Of a stretch of 64,000 bases of DNA, positions 43,528 to 52,751 are shown in pieces. Each line of letters begins with the position of its first letter. The stretch's first letter is position 1. Both the position numbers and the translations under genes were made by a program. The notes under the pieces were generated by a model. The model searched no databases. It saw nothing but the letters and a program-made list of their open reading frames with translations, and was not told where the DNA came from. This stretch comes from Leeuwenhoekiella parthenopeia (lineage in GTDB: Bacteria; Bacteroidota; Bacteroidia; Flavobacteriales; Flavobacteriaceae): positions 62,001-126,000 of the forward strand of contig NZ_JAJGMW010000011.1 in the NCBI RefSeq assembly GCF_020782115.1, read 5' to 3'.

Positions 43528-43846
43528 ACTACCAAATTAGTATAGTTGATTATTAAAAAAATTACAATTAGGTAAAATGTATTTTCAATTACACAATCCT
43601 TGCACAAGGCCTCTACCACAATTTATTTGTAAACGCCAAAAACGGAGCAGGAATGCTCGACTTGTTTTTTTTAGATTAAATCAGCCCTGGAAGAAGCGCA
43701 TAAATTAATCCTAACAAACATAAACTATTAATTCATCAATGGTTTGAGACTAGAGAACGGCTTAATCCCGAGGCTTCGGTAGGTTTAAATGGTATCGCTT
43801 TATAAGAATTAGAGTCTTGTGAATCGATTACCATTTGCGTGTAGTT
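43528..43846. other. Intergenic region
   Basis: There are 319 bp between the Crp/Fnr start and a VOC-protein stop. Only short frames are present and no terminator or repeat is clear, apart from the 13-nt string shared with 40855. Confidence 0.3.
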
Positions 43847-44314
43847 TTATTTAAGTTTTGATAGAATTATTTTCTTTTGCTTTAAAGTGTTCCTCACTGC
43901 TTTCTCTTTAATCTTTGGGTCAGCACTATTTATTAGGTCAAAATATTCCGCAGGAACCACTTGCCAAGATAAGCCATACTTGTCTTTACACCATCCACAA
44001 GAACTTTCTTCTCCCCCATTGACAGTAAGTGCTTCCCAATAATAATCTGTTTCGGCTTGATCTTTTGTATTAATTACAAAGGAAACTGACTCATTAAATT
44101 TTTGAAATGGCCCTGCTGCCAAAATGCTAAATTCCATACCTGCCATTTCAATAATCGCTGTTTCAAAGTTTCCGCCTCCAGCTTCTGGTGGGTTTTGGTA
44201 TTTGTGATGTTCTTTTAGTTTGCCATCTTTAAAAATAGAAAGATAATAGTTAGCAACTGTTTTAGCGTCTGTTGTTTCGACCCAGATTGAAGGTGTTATT
44301 TTTTGATTAATCAT
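43847..44314 (-). CDS. VOC superfamily (PhnB-like) protein
   Basis: This 155-aa protein of the vicinal-oxygen-chelate fold, close to the PhnB/3-demethylubiquinone-methyltransferase-like group, begins KITPSIWVETTDAKTVANYY. FETAIIEMAGMEFSILAAGP and SSCGWCKDKYGLSWQVVP are typical of the group. Catalytic function is not established. It stands alone in the leftward block. Confidence 0.85.
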   Translation of the reverse strand: MINQKITPSIWVETTDAKTVANYYLSIFKDGKLKEHHKYQNPPEAGGGNFETAIIEMAGMEFSILAAGPFQKFNESVSFVINTKDQAETDYYWEALTVNGGEESSCGWCKDKYGLSWQVVPAEYFDLINSADPKIKEKAVRNTLKQKKIILSKLK

Positions 44315-45042
44315 AATTTCACAATTTTCAATTGAATTATTTTAGCTACAAAATTTTTACTTGAAATATCTTTATTTACTTTTCGATTTGAATGTTTACA
44401 AGATATTTTCAGGAAAGCAAAGGTTGCTGCAAAACGTATTAAATCTATACATCTCCAGTTAAAATCAATATACTTTTGAAGTCTATAAGGTCACTACGTT
44501 TTTTCAAATTTCCAACAACATAAGAATTACACAACCGGTTGAATTCCCTCTTTATAGTATCGCTAACTATATGCATATCTCCACAAAAGTTTAGGCCCAT
44601 CAAATCCTTCGTTGCTTCCATCCTTTCAAATGAAACTAGGTCCCTCAAAAGACCTGAGATTTTATACCTGTTACTCCCTTAATCAAGTCTGTTTTGGTCC
44701 TTACTAAAAGAGCAGTTTACGCGCAAGCACCCTCCAAGTGCTATTAAGTGCAGCTACACTCTTATCCCACTCTACCCCGGTTTTTTTTGTTGAACAGGGT
44801 TTAAAACGGGTTTTATAAATTGACAAATTAGATTGATCCCAAAATTATACTCCCGTTAACCAGGAAATACAAAACGTGAAAGCTCCTACAGCATTATTGA
44901 TCAGGAAAGAATATCTACACGAATTACTGATAAACCAGGACTTCTGTTGGTTTTTCGGTTCATGTATCAGATTCAACCGAGCTCCCGTAATCACGTAGTG
45001 CGCTATCGCTCAAGGCTGTCTATTCAAGGGTACACGAGCTTT
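44315..45042. other. Gene-poor region with repeat copy B
   Basis: There are 728 bp. A leftward frame of about 58-67 codons (44445-44648, ATG or TTG start, MEATKDLMGLNFCGDM from the ATG) has no family features and is left uncalled. 44684-44816 is copy B of the degenerate repeat. The rest is unassigned. Confidence 0.4.
44684..44816. repeat. Degenerate dispersed repeat, copy B
   Basis: This is the partner of 39744-39866, with the shared core AGCAGTTTAC at 44711-44720. The two copies are in the same orientation, 4.9 kb apart. Confidence 0.45.
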
Positions 45043-45450
45043 TTAATTTTCCATTTTTGACATATCCGTAAACATCAGTTCCCATTGATGTCCGTCTAAA
45101 TCAGCGAATGTGTCATAGTACATCCATCCAAGGTCAGCAGGTTCCTTGTAACTGGTCCCACCATTTTCTATTGCCAGTTTAACGAGTTCAAGCACTTTGT
45201 CCTTGCTCTCAACTTGAATAGCAATCAATACTTGAGTTGTTGATTGATCTGCAATCGGTCTGTCTGTGAATGTTGAGAATTTGTCTTTTTTTAAGAGCAT
45301 CGCATAAATTGTCCCCGCGTTCAATTCCAGGGCTAATGTGTTTTCATCACAAAAGTCTTCATTAAACTGAAACCCAAGTTTTGTCCAAAAAGCTCTTGTT
45401 TTTTCTATGTCAGTCACAGGTAAGTTGACATAAATGGTTTGTACTTTCAT
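45043..45450 (-). CDS. VOC/glyoxalase-family protein
   Basis: This 135-aa vicinal-oxygen-chelate protein opens with MKVQTIYVNLPVTDIEKTRA and FWTKLGFQFNEDFCDENT. It closes with DTFADLDGHQWELMFTD, the second half of the metal site. Relatives detoxify ketoaldehydes or antibiotics. No specific substrate can be read from the sequence. Its length is normal for a single-domain pair of beta-alpha-beta-beta-beta units. Confidence 0.87.
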   Translation of the reverse strand: MKVQTIYVNLPVTDIEKTRAFWTKLGFQFNEDFCDENTLALELNAGTIYAMLLKKDKFSTFTDRPIADQSTTQVLIAIQVESKDKVLELVKLAIENGGTSYKEPADLGWMYYDTFADLDGHQWELMFTDMSKMEN

Positions 45451-45519
45451 AATAGTTCGTTAGTGTTTATTGATTTCCTATTTTAGCTTGCCTGCCCTGG
45501 TATATATACGAGATATGTA

Positions 45520-45654
45520 ATGTCTATGCACGGAACTTTACCGATAATAACTGCTTTGGAAAATGCTCGAGGATTATTAGAAGCAGGCGATTACGAATCA
45601 TTAAACTTTCGGTTAAGCACAACCTTTGATACGATGCACAATTCCTGTCTTTAG
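45520..45654 (+). CDS. Possible short ORF of unknown nature
   Basis: This rightward frame of 44 codons begins MSMHGTLPIITALENARGLL and ends DTMHNSCL before a TAG. It has no recognised family. It could be a remnant, because debris of two other genes follows it. Confidence 0.25.
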   Translation: MSMHGTLPIITALENARGLLEAGDYESLNFRLSTTFDTMHNSCL

Positions 45655-45697
45655 TACTATTACGCCTATTCTTTAAGTTCATTCTTACCTGCGGGCT

Positions 45698-45942
45698 CTA
45701 TTCTTTTAATTGTTTTAACCGGTTAATTGCATTTTGATTTTCAGGGTTTAATTTCAAAGACTTTTTGTAATTCAAAATTGCGTTTTGGTAGTCCTCATTA
45801 TGAAAATATGCTTCTGCTAAACTATCGGATAGATTTGCTGATGTTGGATATATGTATAAAGCCAAAATTAAGAAATTAACTCCTTGTTCTAACTGTTTAA
45901 AATTAAGAATTATTATACTTCTAAACAGTTCGGTTTTAGGGG
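45698..45942 (-). pseudogene. 3' fragment of a TPR-repeat protein
   Basis: The minus strand is open for about 80 codons with no start. It encodes a C-terminal tetratricopeptide repeat: DSLAEAYFHNEDYQNAILNY then KKSLKLNPENQNAINRLK and a stop at 45698. The pattern A-Y---EDY--AI--Y-KSL-L-P-N is a textbook TPR. The upstream part is missing, ending about where the SDR fragment begins. In Flavobacteria such ends belong to serine hydrolases or sensor proteins, but the parent cannot be identified. Confidence 0.6.
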
Positions 45943-46473
45943 AAGCTTACAGTAAATGTTGCTGTTGAGCAATTCGGAAAAATGGACGTTATTGTAAATA
46001 ATGCAGGTGTCGCCCGACTTAGTCGTATAGACGAATTAGACATTGACGCTTGGGATGAAATGATTAACAGCAACATCAAAGGAACATAGTACGGAATAGC
46101 AGCCGCAATTCCTGTTTTTAAGCAACAACAATCGGGTCACATCATCAATATCATTTCGACTTCGGGAATAAAAATTGTTCCAACACAAGGCGTTTATGCA
46201 GGTACAAAAAATGCCATCCGCACTATTTCGGAAGCGTTTCGGCAGGAATCGGACGGAAGCATACGAATAACAAGTATTTCGCCCGGATATATCAAAACGG
46301 ATTTTGCAGTAAAAAGTGTAAATACTAAAGAGAAGAAAGATGCCGCATCTAAAGCGGTTGAAGCAATAGCGATAAGTCCCGAAACTATTGCAAATGCAGT
46401 AATATACGCAATCAGTCAGCCAAAAGATGTTGAAATTGGCGACATTGTTATTCGTCCGTCGAAACAAAATTGA
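45943..46473 (+). pseudogene. Truncated short-chain dehydrogenase with internal stop
   Basis: The plus-strand reading gives VAVEQFGKMDVIVNNAG, then NSNIKGT followed by TAG at 46087-46089. It resumes in the same frame with GIAAAIPVFKQQQSGHIINI, YAGTKNAIRTISEAF and ISPGYIKTDF, ending at the TGA at 46471. This is a classical SDR (NNAG, YxxxK) lacking its N-terminal NADP loop and carrying a premature stop, where relatives read GT(L/K)YG. It abuts the TPR fragment. The AraC-type gene downstream would be its old neighbour. Confidence 0.85.
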
Positions 46474-46493
46474 TTAGATTAGTTTACGAAAGA

Positions 46494-47408
46494 ATGCAAC
46501 ACCAATCGAACATAAATCACATTAAAAGCATATCGCAATTGCTGCGGGAATTGGGACTTCCTGCACCTTTGCACCCAATGATTGAATTGGTTGATTACAA
46601 TAATGTGACGGCTGAAATGCTTCCGAAAGGACAAAAAATCAGTATGGACTTTTACAAAATTTCCTTTAAGCTTACTTTTAAAGGGAAAACAAAATACGGG
46701 CAAGGATATTACGATTTTGAAGAAGGCGGATTGGCATTTTTAAAACCCAAACAAATTGTTGTCTCACCTGAAAATATAGAAAATTATGAAGGTTTTGCCT
46801 TGTATTTTCATTCTGATTTAATCCAAAATCATCCATTAGGAAACACTATAAATCAATATGGTTTTTTCTCTTACGATGTTTTAGAAGCCTTGTTTTTATC
46901 AGCAAAAGAAAAGGAAACTATATCCAATCTATTTGCTTCAATAGCCAACGAACTGAATAATAATATTGACAGCTTCAGCAAGGATGTTTTGGTGTCTCAA
47001 ATAGAATTGTTATTGAATTATAGCAATAGGTTTTACAACAGACAATTCCTTACAAGAAAAGCAATCAATCACGATATTATAACCTCTTTAGACAAACTTT
47101 TAGACATTTATTTTGAAGGAGAAGAAAGCTTTAAAAACGGATTGCCGTCCGTGAAATATATCAGCACGGAATTAAAACTATCGCGACGTTATTTGAGTGA
47201 TATGTTGCATTCACTGACGGGACTAAACACACAACAATACATTCAGAACGCTATCATAGAAAAAGCAAAAGAAAAATTATCTACAACAAATCTTTCCGTA
47301 TCAGAAATTGCTTACAAATTAGGCTTTGAACATTCACAATCGTTCAGCAAACTTTTCAAAAAGAAAATGGATATTTCGCCTTTGGAGTTTAGACGGTCAT
47401 TTAATTAA
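46494..47408 (+). CDS. AraC-family transcriptional regulator
   Basis: This is a 304-aa regulator from the ATG at 46494. A TTG at 46470 would add 8 residues and overlap the SDR stop. It has an N-terminal cupin-like sensing domain (residues about 25-170, KISFKLTFKGKTKYGQGYYD) and a C-terminal pair of HTH motifs (SVKYISTELKLSRRYLSDML, SVSEIAYKLGFEHSQSFSKL), ending FKKKMDISPLEFRRSFN. AraC regulators next to SDR genes often activate them. Here the SDR is broken, so this is an orphan with its ligand unknown. Confidence 0.92.
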   Translation: MQHQSNINHIKSISQLLRELGLPAPLHPMIELVDYNNVTAEMLPKGQKISMDFYKISFKLTFKGKTKYGQGYYDFEEGGLAFLKPKQIVVSPENIENYEGFALYFHSDLIQNHPLGNTINQYGFFSYDVLEALFLSAKEKETISNLFASIANELNNNIDSFSKDVLVSQIELLLNYSNRFYNRQFLTRKAINHDIITSLDKLLDIYFEGEESFKNGLPSVKYISTELKLSRRYLSDMLHSLTGLNTQQYIQNAIIEKAKEKLSTTNLSVSEIAYKLGFEHSQSFSKLFKKKMDISPLEFRRSFN

Positions 47409-47924
47409 AAACGTAACGGGCGGAAACAAAAGCCCAGCACCCACCAAAGATCTGAGTTAAAAATCAAATCATTTTAGCTCAATTTTGAAATAAAACCTTC
47501 ATTTTTAACAATTAGTCTACGCACTTATGGGATTTAAAAGCGACTTTAAATACCTAAAATTCAAATACTTTTGTAGTAAAAATCTTTAAATGACCTTTGG
47601 TCAATTCTTTTCCTATTTCAAAATGGAAGTGATCATTTTTTCATACTAAGATATCCTGATGATCAAACGCTTGACTTTCAATATAAATTGAAGCTGTTTG
47701 TATAGCTACGTCCACCCAAATTAAAGATCCGAGTTCGGGCAAATAACTCCAGGGCTTCATATGTGCTATGTTTAGTAAAAACCAACAAAATTAGCTGAAA
47801 GACTTATTTTTTCAAGTTTTGCTGTGAAATGCTTTTTTCAATTTCAATTGCAAATAAGCCCTAATCTCTATTTTATATTGCTCCTTTTTACCTAATTTGT
47901 CTCAGCTATGTATAAAGAACCAAC
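47409..47924. other. Intergenic region
   Basis: There are 516 bp before the histidine kinase. Only short frames and AT-rich DNA are seen. There is no matched -33/-7 pair, although TAATTTG near 47896 is close to a -7 box. Confidence 0.35.
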
Positions 47925-50126
47925 ATGACCGGACAACGCTACGCACATATTTTAAAAGGAACCGCAATTGGACTTTGGGAATGGAATATCCTTACCAAAG
48001 AGGTGATCTTTAGTGAAGAATGGGCTAAAGTTCTTGGCTACACAGCAGATGAGATTACGCATACTGAAACGCTTTGGGAAGACCTGTGCCATCCTGAGGA
48101 TTATCAAAAATCTCAACAATTGCTTGAAATGCACCTTCAGGGGGAAAGTTCATTTTATGAGAGCGAAGTGCGTATGCGACATAAAGATGGGCGTTATATC
48201 TGGGTTAAAGATCAGGGGAAAGTAGTAAGCTGGAAAGACGGTAATCCCGAATGGATGACCGGTTTTCATAAGGAAACGACTCTGGCAAAAATTGATGCTG
48301 AAATCAAACGCACTTTTATTGATCAGGCTCCGGGTGCCATTGCCATGTTTGATACTCAACTCAACTATCTGGCTGCCTCCAAACAATGGATAATTGATTA
48401 TAACCTACCGGAAGACATTGAGGGCCAAAATCACTACGATCTCTTTGATATCCCCGAGCGCTGGAAGGAAATTCACAAAAAATGTCTTGCCGGTGAAACC
48501 CATCAGGCAGAAGAAGACGAGTTCTTTGACCGTACCGGAAATCCATTTTACCTCAGGTGGCAGGTAAAACCCTGGTATCGCAATGGTGAAGTTGGGGGAC
48601 TGCTGATGCAAACCTCCAACCTGACCACTTTTAAGAAGCTGCAGATAGAGCGTCTGAGACAGAGTCGTTTTCAGGAAACCGTTTTCAATGCCATAGATGT
48701 AGGTATTGTTGCCTGCAATGAAAAAAAGGAATTGACCTATTTTAATAATACCAGTCGCGAATGGCATGGATTGCCGTCTGAACCTGTGCCTGCATCTCAG
48801 CTTTCTAAATATTACAGCTTGTATCAGGCAAATGCCAAAACGCTGCTACCTGAAAAGGATATTCCTCTTTTAAAAGTTTTAGAGGGTCGGCAATTGGGTG
48901 ATAATGAAATTATCGTAATAAAAACTTCTGATCGGGATAGATACGTGAGGGTAACCGGCAATCAACTTTTTGACGAAAAGAATAATTTGATTGGTGCTGT
49001 GGTGGCCATGCACGATATATCAGGAATTATTAAATCAAATAAGGAGAAAATTATAAGCGAGACCATCTTTAAATCGAGCTTTGAGAACGCTCCTATTGGG
49101 ATGGCACTGGTTTCACCTGAAGGTAAATGGCTTCAAATTAATCATCGCATTTCAGAAATATTAGGCTATACCAAAGAAGAACTAGTCGCTTTGAAACTTC
49201 AGGACATTGTTCATCCGGATGATTTTGAGCCTGATTCGATTTTACTCGATAAGCTACTTCAAAACAAAAAAGTTAATCATCAGGTAGAAAGACGTTATTT
49301 TCACAAAAATGGAAGTCTGGTAATGGGAATTCTTTCAGTAAGTATTGTACAGGACGAACAGGATACCCCTTTGTTTTTGATCAAACAGATAACAGATATT
49401 ACTAAGCAACGGCAATCTGAAGAAGACTTAAACAGGGTTTTAAAATTGACCAAAAATCAAAATGAACGCCTAAAGAATTTTTCACACATTGTTTCTCATA
49501 ATCTCAGGTCGCATTCGGGTAACTTAAGTATGCTGGTCTCTTTTCTTAAAGAAGAACTGAAAGGAGGACAAGGAGAACTCATCGCGATGTTGGACTCTGC
49601 CTCAAGTCAGCTTGCTGAAACTATAGATCATTTAAATGAGGTAACCGAACTTCAAATCAACGATGACGCTGAATTAAAGCCCGTAAGGCTGAAAGACTAT
49701 ATTAAATTTACAGAAAATACTCTGGCTGCCCTCATAAAGGAAACAAAAGTGAATGTCATTGATAATACCCAACCCGGAATAATCATACATGCTATTCCTG
49801 CGTATCTGGAAAGTATATTGCTTAACTTCACCACAAACGCCATTAAGTACAGATCTCCTGACAGAGCCTCTTACATACGATTTACAACGAAAAAGGTAAA
49901 TGGCGAAATCCTTTTGTCTATTGAAGATAACGGTTTGGGAATAGATCTTAATAAGTACGGTGATAAATTGTTTGGCATGTATAATACTTTTCACAGTCAT
50001 AAAGATGCCAGAGGCATTGGCCTTTTTATAACAAAAAATCAAATTGAAGCCATGGGCGGTCATATAAAAGTTAGCAGTACTGTAGGAAAAGGTACTACTT
50101 TCGATATACTTTTTCCTTATGAATAA
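47925..50126 (+). CDS. Multi-PAS sensor histidine kinase
   Basis: This 733-aa kinase has no clear membrane segment. Four PAS domains are visible: about 8-125 (GLWEWNILTKEVIFSEEWAK), 135-240 (APGAIAMFDTQLNYLAASKQ), 255-370 (AIDVGIVACNEKKELTYFNN) and 382-495 (APIGMALVSPEGKWLQINHR). The first and fourth include PAC segments. A dimerisation/phosphoacceptor helix follows with SHIVSHNLRSH, His525 being the likely site. A HATPase has NFTTNAIKYRS and DNGLGIDLNKYG. Its stop overlaps the response regulator gene by 8 bp, so they are a cognate pair. The sensed signal is unknown, and a PAS ligand such as flavin or haem is possible. Confidence 0.9.
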   Translation: MTGQRYAHILKGTAIGLWEWNILTKEVIFSEEWAKVLGYTADEITHTETLWEDLCHPEDYQKSQQLLEMHLQGESSFYESEVRMRHKDGRYIWVKDQGKVVSWKDGNPEWMTGFHKETTLAKIDAEIKRTFIDQAPGAIAMFDTQLNYLAASKQWIIDYNLPEDIEGQNHYDLFDIPERWKEIHKKCLAGETHQAEEDEFFDRTGNPFYLRWQVKPWYRNGEVGGLLMQTSNLTTFKKLQIERLRQSRFQETVFNAIDVGIVACNEKKELTYFNNTSREWHGLPSEPVPASQLSKYYSLYQANAKTLLPEKDIPLLKVLEGRQLGDNEIIVIKTSDRDRYVRVTGNQLFDEKNNLIGAVVAMHDISGIIKSNKEKIISETIFKSSFENAPIGMALVSPEGKWLQINHRISEILGYTKEELVALKLQDIVHPDDFEPDSILLDKLLQNKKVNHQVERRYFHKNGSLVMGILSVSIVQDEQDTPLFLIKQITDITKQRQSEEDLNRVLKLTKNQNERLKNFSHIVSHNLRSHSGNLSMLVSFLKEELKGGQGELIAMLDSASSQLAETIDHLNEVTELQINDDAELKPVRLKDYIKFTENTLAALIKETKVNVIDNTQPGIIIHAIPAYLESILLNFTTNAIKYRSPDRASYIRFTTKKVNGEILLSIEDNGLGIDLNKYGDKLFGMYNTFHSHKDARGIGLFITKNQIEAMGGHIKVSSTVGKGTTFDILFPYE

Positions 50127-50523
50127 AAAATTTAAAACAGTTTGCATCATAGATGATGATCCCATCTTTGTTTTTGGCGCTACGCGTCTTATGAAGCAAT
50201 ATGATTTTAGTGAGTCTATTGTTGTCTACACCAACGGCAGGGAGGCATTAGATCATTTGAAACCGCTTATGGAGTCTAAAAATTTAGACACGATTCCAGA
50301 TTTGATCTTTCTGGATTTAAATATGCCGGTATTGGACGGTTGGGGTTTTCTGGATGAGTTCACCAAAATTGACCCTCCAAAAATCATGAAAGTTTATATC
50401 GTTACCTCTTCAATTAGCAACTTTGATAAGCAAAAAGCTAAAGAATATGCCGAGGCGGTGAAAGAATACGTTATCAAACCTATCACTCCGGTAAGGCTTA
50501 AGGAAATTATTAAAAACAACTAG
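50119..50523 (+). CDS. Single-domain response regulator
   Basis: This 134-aa receiver domain without output has Asp12-14, phosphoacceptor Asp66 in LIFLDLNMPVLDG, VTSS, and Lys in YVIKPITP. It overlaps the upstream kinase by 8 bp, so the kinase presumably phosphorylates it. Lack of an output domain suggests it acts by protein contact, for example in a phosphorelay or on motility/adhesion machinery. A clear terminator at 50603 ends the pair. Confidence 0.93.
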   Translation: MNKKFKTVCIIDDDPIFVFGATRLMKQYDFSESIVVYTNGREALDHLKPLMESKNLDTIPDLIFLDLNMPVLDGWGFLDEFTKIDPPKIMKVYIVTSSISNFDKQKAKEYAEAVKEYVIKPITPVRLKEIIKNN

Positions 50524-51105
50524 TTTAATAAGCTATAGGGGTCTTAATAATTGCTATTGGCTAAATCTGGATATTGGTTATCTAAATATAGAATTCTCGC
50601 ACAGACAGGAAATTCTTAAATCCTGTCTTTTTTAGGTCGACTTTCATACACTCTGATGCTCTATCCCAGGCTTTGAGTAGGCTTTGACTGGGAGTTGGGT
50701 CGCATTTACCTTGATTTTGGCTGATTTCAAGACAAAACCCTATTGTAGTTTACCCACAAATTTCTGTTGCTTTCCAATTAGAATTAGCTGAAATTATTTA
50801 GTTTTCCGGCGTTTCCTCCTCCAAATAATGTATCCTGTACTAAGCAATGCCGCTTTTAGAATAACAATTAAAATTAAGTCATACTATTCATTACGCTTTA
50901 TTGGTAGGTTATCATTAGTGCTCATCAAAAAATCGTAAACCAACCATCAAAATGGTCACCGCATTTATTAAGCGAATAACCAAAGCTTTTATTTTCTAAG
51001 AATAAAATGCTACATAAATCATATTCTGAACGATTAGTACCCTATAATTTCATCGTGAGCAACCTCTATAGCGAATTCATAATCCGCAATATTGTTAGTT
51101 AAATT
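50524..51105. other. Intergenic region with terminator and small frame
   Basis: There are 582 bp. After the terminator at 50603-50633, a minus-strand frame (about 50794-50880) gives a membrane-like segment (LILIVILKAALLSTGYIIW) with a basic tail, but no start codon. This is perhaps a small-protein remnant. No promoter for the GH30 gene was pinned down. Confidence 0.4.
50603..50633 (+). terminator. Intrinsic terminator of kinase/regulator operon
   Basis: AGACAGGA (50603-50610) pairs with TCCTGTCT (50621-50628) around a 10-nt loop, then a T run follows to 50633. It lies about 80 bp after the response regulator stop. Confidence 0.85.
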
Positions 51106-52587
51106 ATGGCTGGAAAAATAAAAATATTCATATCAACTCTTTTGCTGATGCTACTAGCATCCAGTTCTTTTGCGCAAGAATTTGTCTGGACTTCCACAAC
51201 TGAACAAAGCCCTTGGAAACAATCAAAAGTTATACTATCAAAAGTCCCCTTCATAGCCCCTGTTTTGACCTTTGCCGGGAATGAGCCTATTGTAACTTTT
51301 AAAGCCTGGGGAACCTGTTTTAACGAACTAGGCTGGGATGCAATACAACTGGTACCTAAAGAACAACAAGACGCGATCTTCGAAAAACTCTTTTCGGCTA
51401 ATGGAGATCTGCGTTTTACTATGGGTAGATTCTCTATGAATGCAAATGACTATGCACGGGATTGGTATAGTAGTGATGAAGTAGCCGGTGATTTTGAACT
51501 CAAATATTTCAACATCGAAAGGGATAAAACAACGTTAATTCCTTATATAAAAACCTCACAAAAGTACAATCCAGACTTAAAATTCTGGATTTCTCCCTGG
51601 TCGCCACCATCATGGATGAAGATAAACAACTATTATTCGGTAGTGAGTAACAAGGAATATAATAATCTTGACCCCCGGCTTGATTATTTATTGTTTGAGG
51701 GAACGAATCAAGTCAACGAAGACCTTTTTCCGAAAAGGCTCGCGGTAAACGACTACTTCATTCAAGACCCCAGATATCTAAAAACCTATGCCAACTATTT
51801 TTCAAAATTTATAGACGCATATAAAAATGAAGGTATCCAGATAAACATGGTGATGTTTCAGAATGAAGCATGGAGCTATACCCCATATCCTGGTTGCGCC
51901 TGGACCCCAGAGGGTATCGTTCTCTTCAATACAGAATATCTGGCCCCGGTAATCAATCAGGAACATCCCGATGTAGATATATATCTTGGGACAATAAATA
52001 CCAATCGGTTTGATGTTATCGATGAAGTACTCAGCGACCCTCTAATGTCTCAAAGTATCAAGGGACTTAGCTTTCAATGGGAAGGTGGGCAAATATTGCC
52101 CGAACTACGTGAAAAATATCCTAATTATAAATATGTTCAAACCGAAAGTGAATGTGGCTGGGGTGCTTTTGACTGGAGTGCTGCAGAACATACTTTTCAA
52201 CTGATCAATCATTATTTAGGTAATGGATGCGAAGAATATACGTTTCGGAACGCCATTTTAGCCGATAATGGTGTTAGTGGATGGGGATGGAAACAAAATG
52301 CATTGATTCAGGTTGATTCTAAAAACAATACAGTTACATATACCCCTGAACACTATACCGTTAAGCATTATACGCATTTTATAAGTCCGGGTAGCAAAAT
52401 TATAGCAAGTACTAATGATCAATCAAAAAAGAATCCTGTTATGATTGCCAAGAATCCTGAGGGTAAATTAATCGTACTGGCTGGAAATTTTAGTGATACC
52501 ATTCAAGACCTTTCTGTAAAACTGGATAAAAACTACTTAAATGTCCAGCTAGCCGCACATTCATTAAATACATTTGAGATGAAATGA
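51106..52587 (+). CDS. GH30-family glycosidase, secreted
   Basis: This 493-aa exported enzyme has a signal peptide (FISTLLLMLLASSSFAQ) and the TIM-barrel/beta-sandwich of GH30. Its catalytic sequence MVMFQNEAWSYTPYPGCAW carries the acid/base Glu254. VQTESECGWGAFDW carries the nucleophile region (Glu347 or Glu349). GH30 members cleave beta-glucosylceramide, beta-1,6-glucan, xylan or fucosides. The plant or algal polysaccharide target here is unknown. It precedes a GH78 gene by 164 bp, so the two may act on one glycan. Confidence 0.88.
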   Translation: MAGKIKIFISTLLLMLLASSSFAQEFVWTSTTEQSPWKQSKVILSKVPFIAPVLTFAGNEPIVTFKAWGTCFNELGWDAIQLVPKEQQDAIFEKLFSANGDLRFTMGRFSMNANDYARDWYSSDEVAGDFELKYFNIERDKTTLIPYIKTSQKYNPDLKFWISPWSPPSWMKINNYYSVVSNKEYNNLDPRLDYLLFEGTNQVNEDLFPKRLAVNDYFIQDPRYLKTYANYFSKFIDAYKNEGIQINMVMFQNEAWSYTPYPGCAWTPEGIVLFNTEYLAPVINQEHPDVDIYLGTINTNRFDVIDEVLSDPLMSQSIKGLSFQWEGGQILPELREKYPNYKYVQTESECGWGAFDWSAAEHTFQLINHYLGNGCEEYTFRNAILADNGVSGWGWKQNALIQVDSKNNTVTYTPEHYTVKHYTHFISPGSKIIASTNDQSKKNPVMIAKNPEGKLIVLAGNFSDTIQDLSVKLDKNYLNVQLAAHSLNTFEMK

Positions 52588-52751
52588 GATAATGATAAGT
52601 ATCCCGCAAAACATAAATATTGCGCAATCACAACTGCATGTAGTTGATTATAGAATAGGTTTAATTACAAATTTTCAATTACCTACATTTATATTAAGTT
52701 TTCCTCTCATTTGGATTTTTTTTAAAGTTAAAACCAGAATACCCTCTAAAA

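Noticed and set aside
40855-43752. 13-nt string AATGGTTTGAGAC shared by two intergenic regions
   Set aside because: It is short, with no extended similarity on either side, so it is likely chance.
44445-44648. A 67-codon leftward frame
   Set aside because: The start is TTG or an internal ATG, no family is recognisable, and the surrounding DNA is decayed. It is noted in the intergenic entry only.
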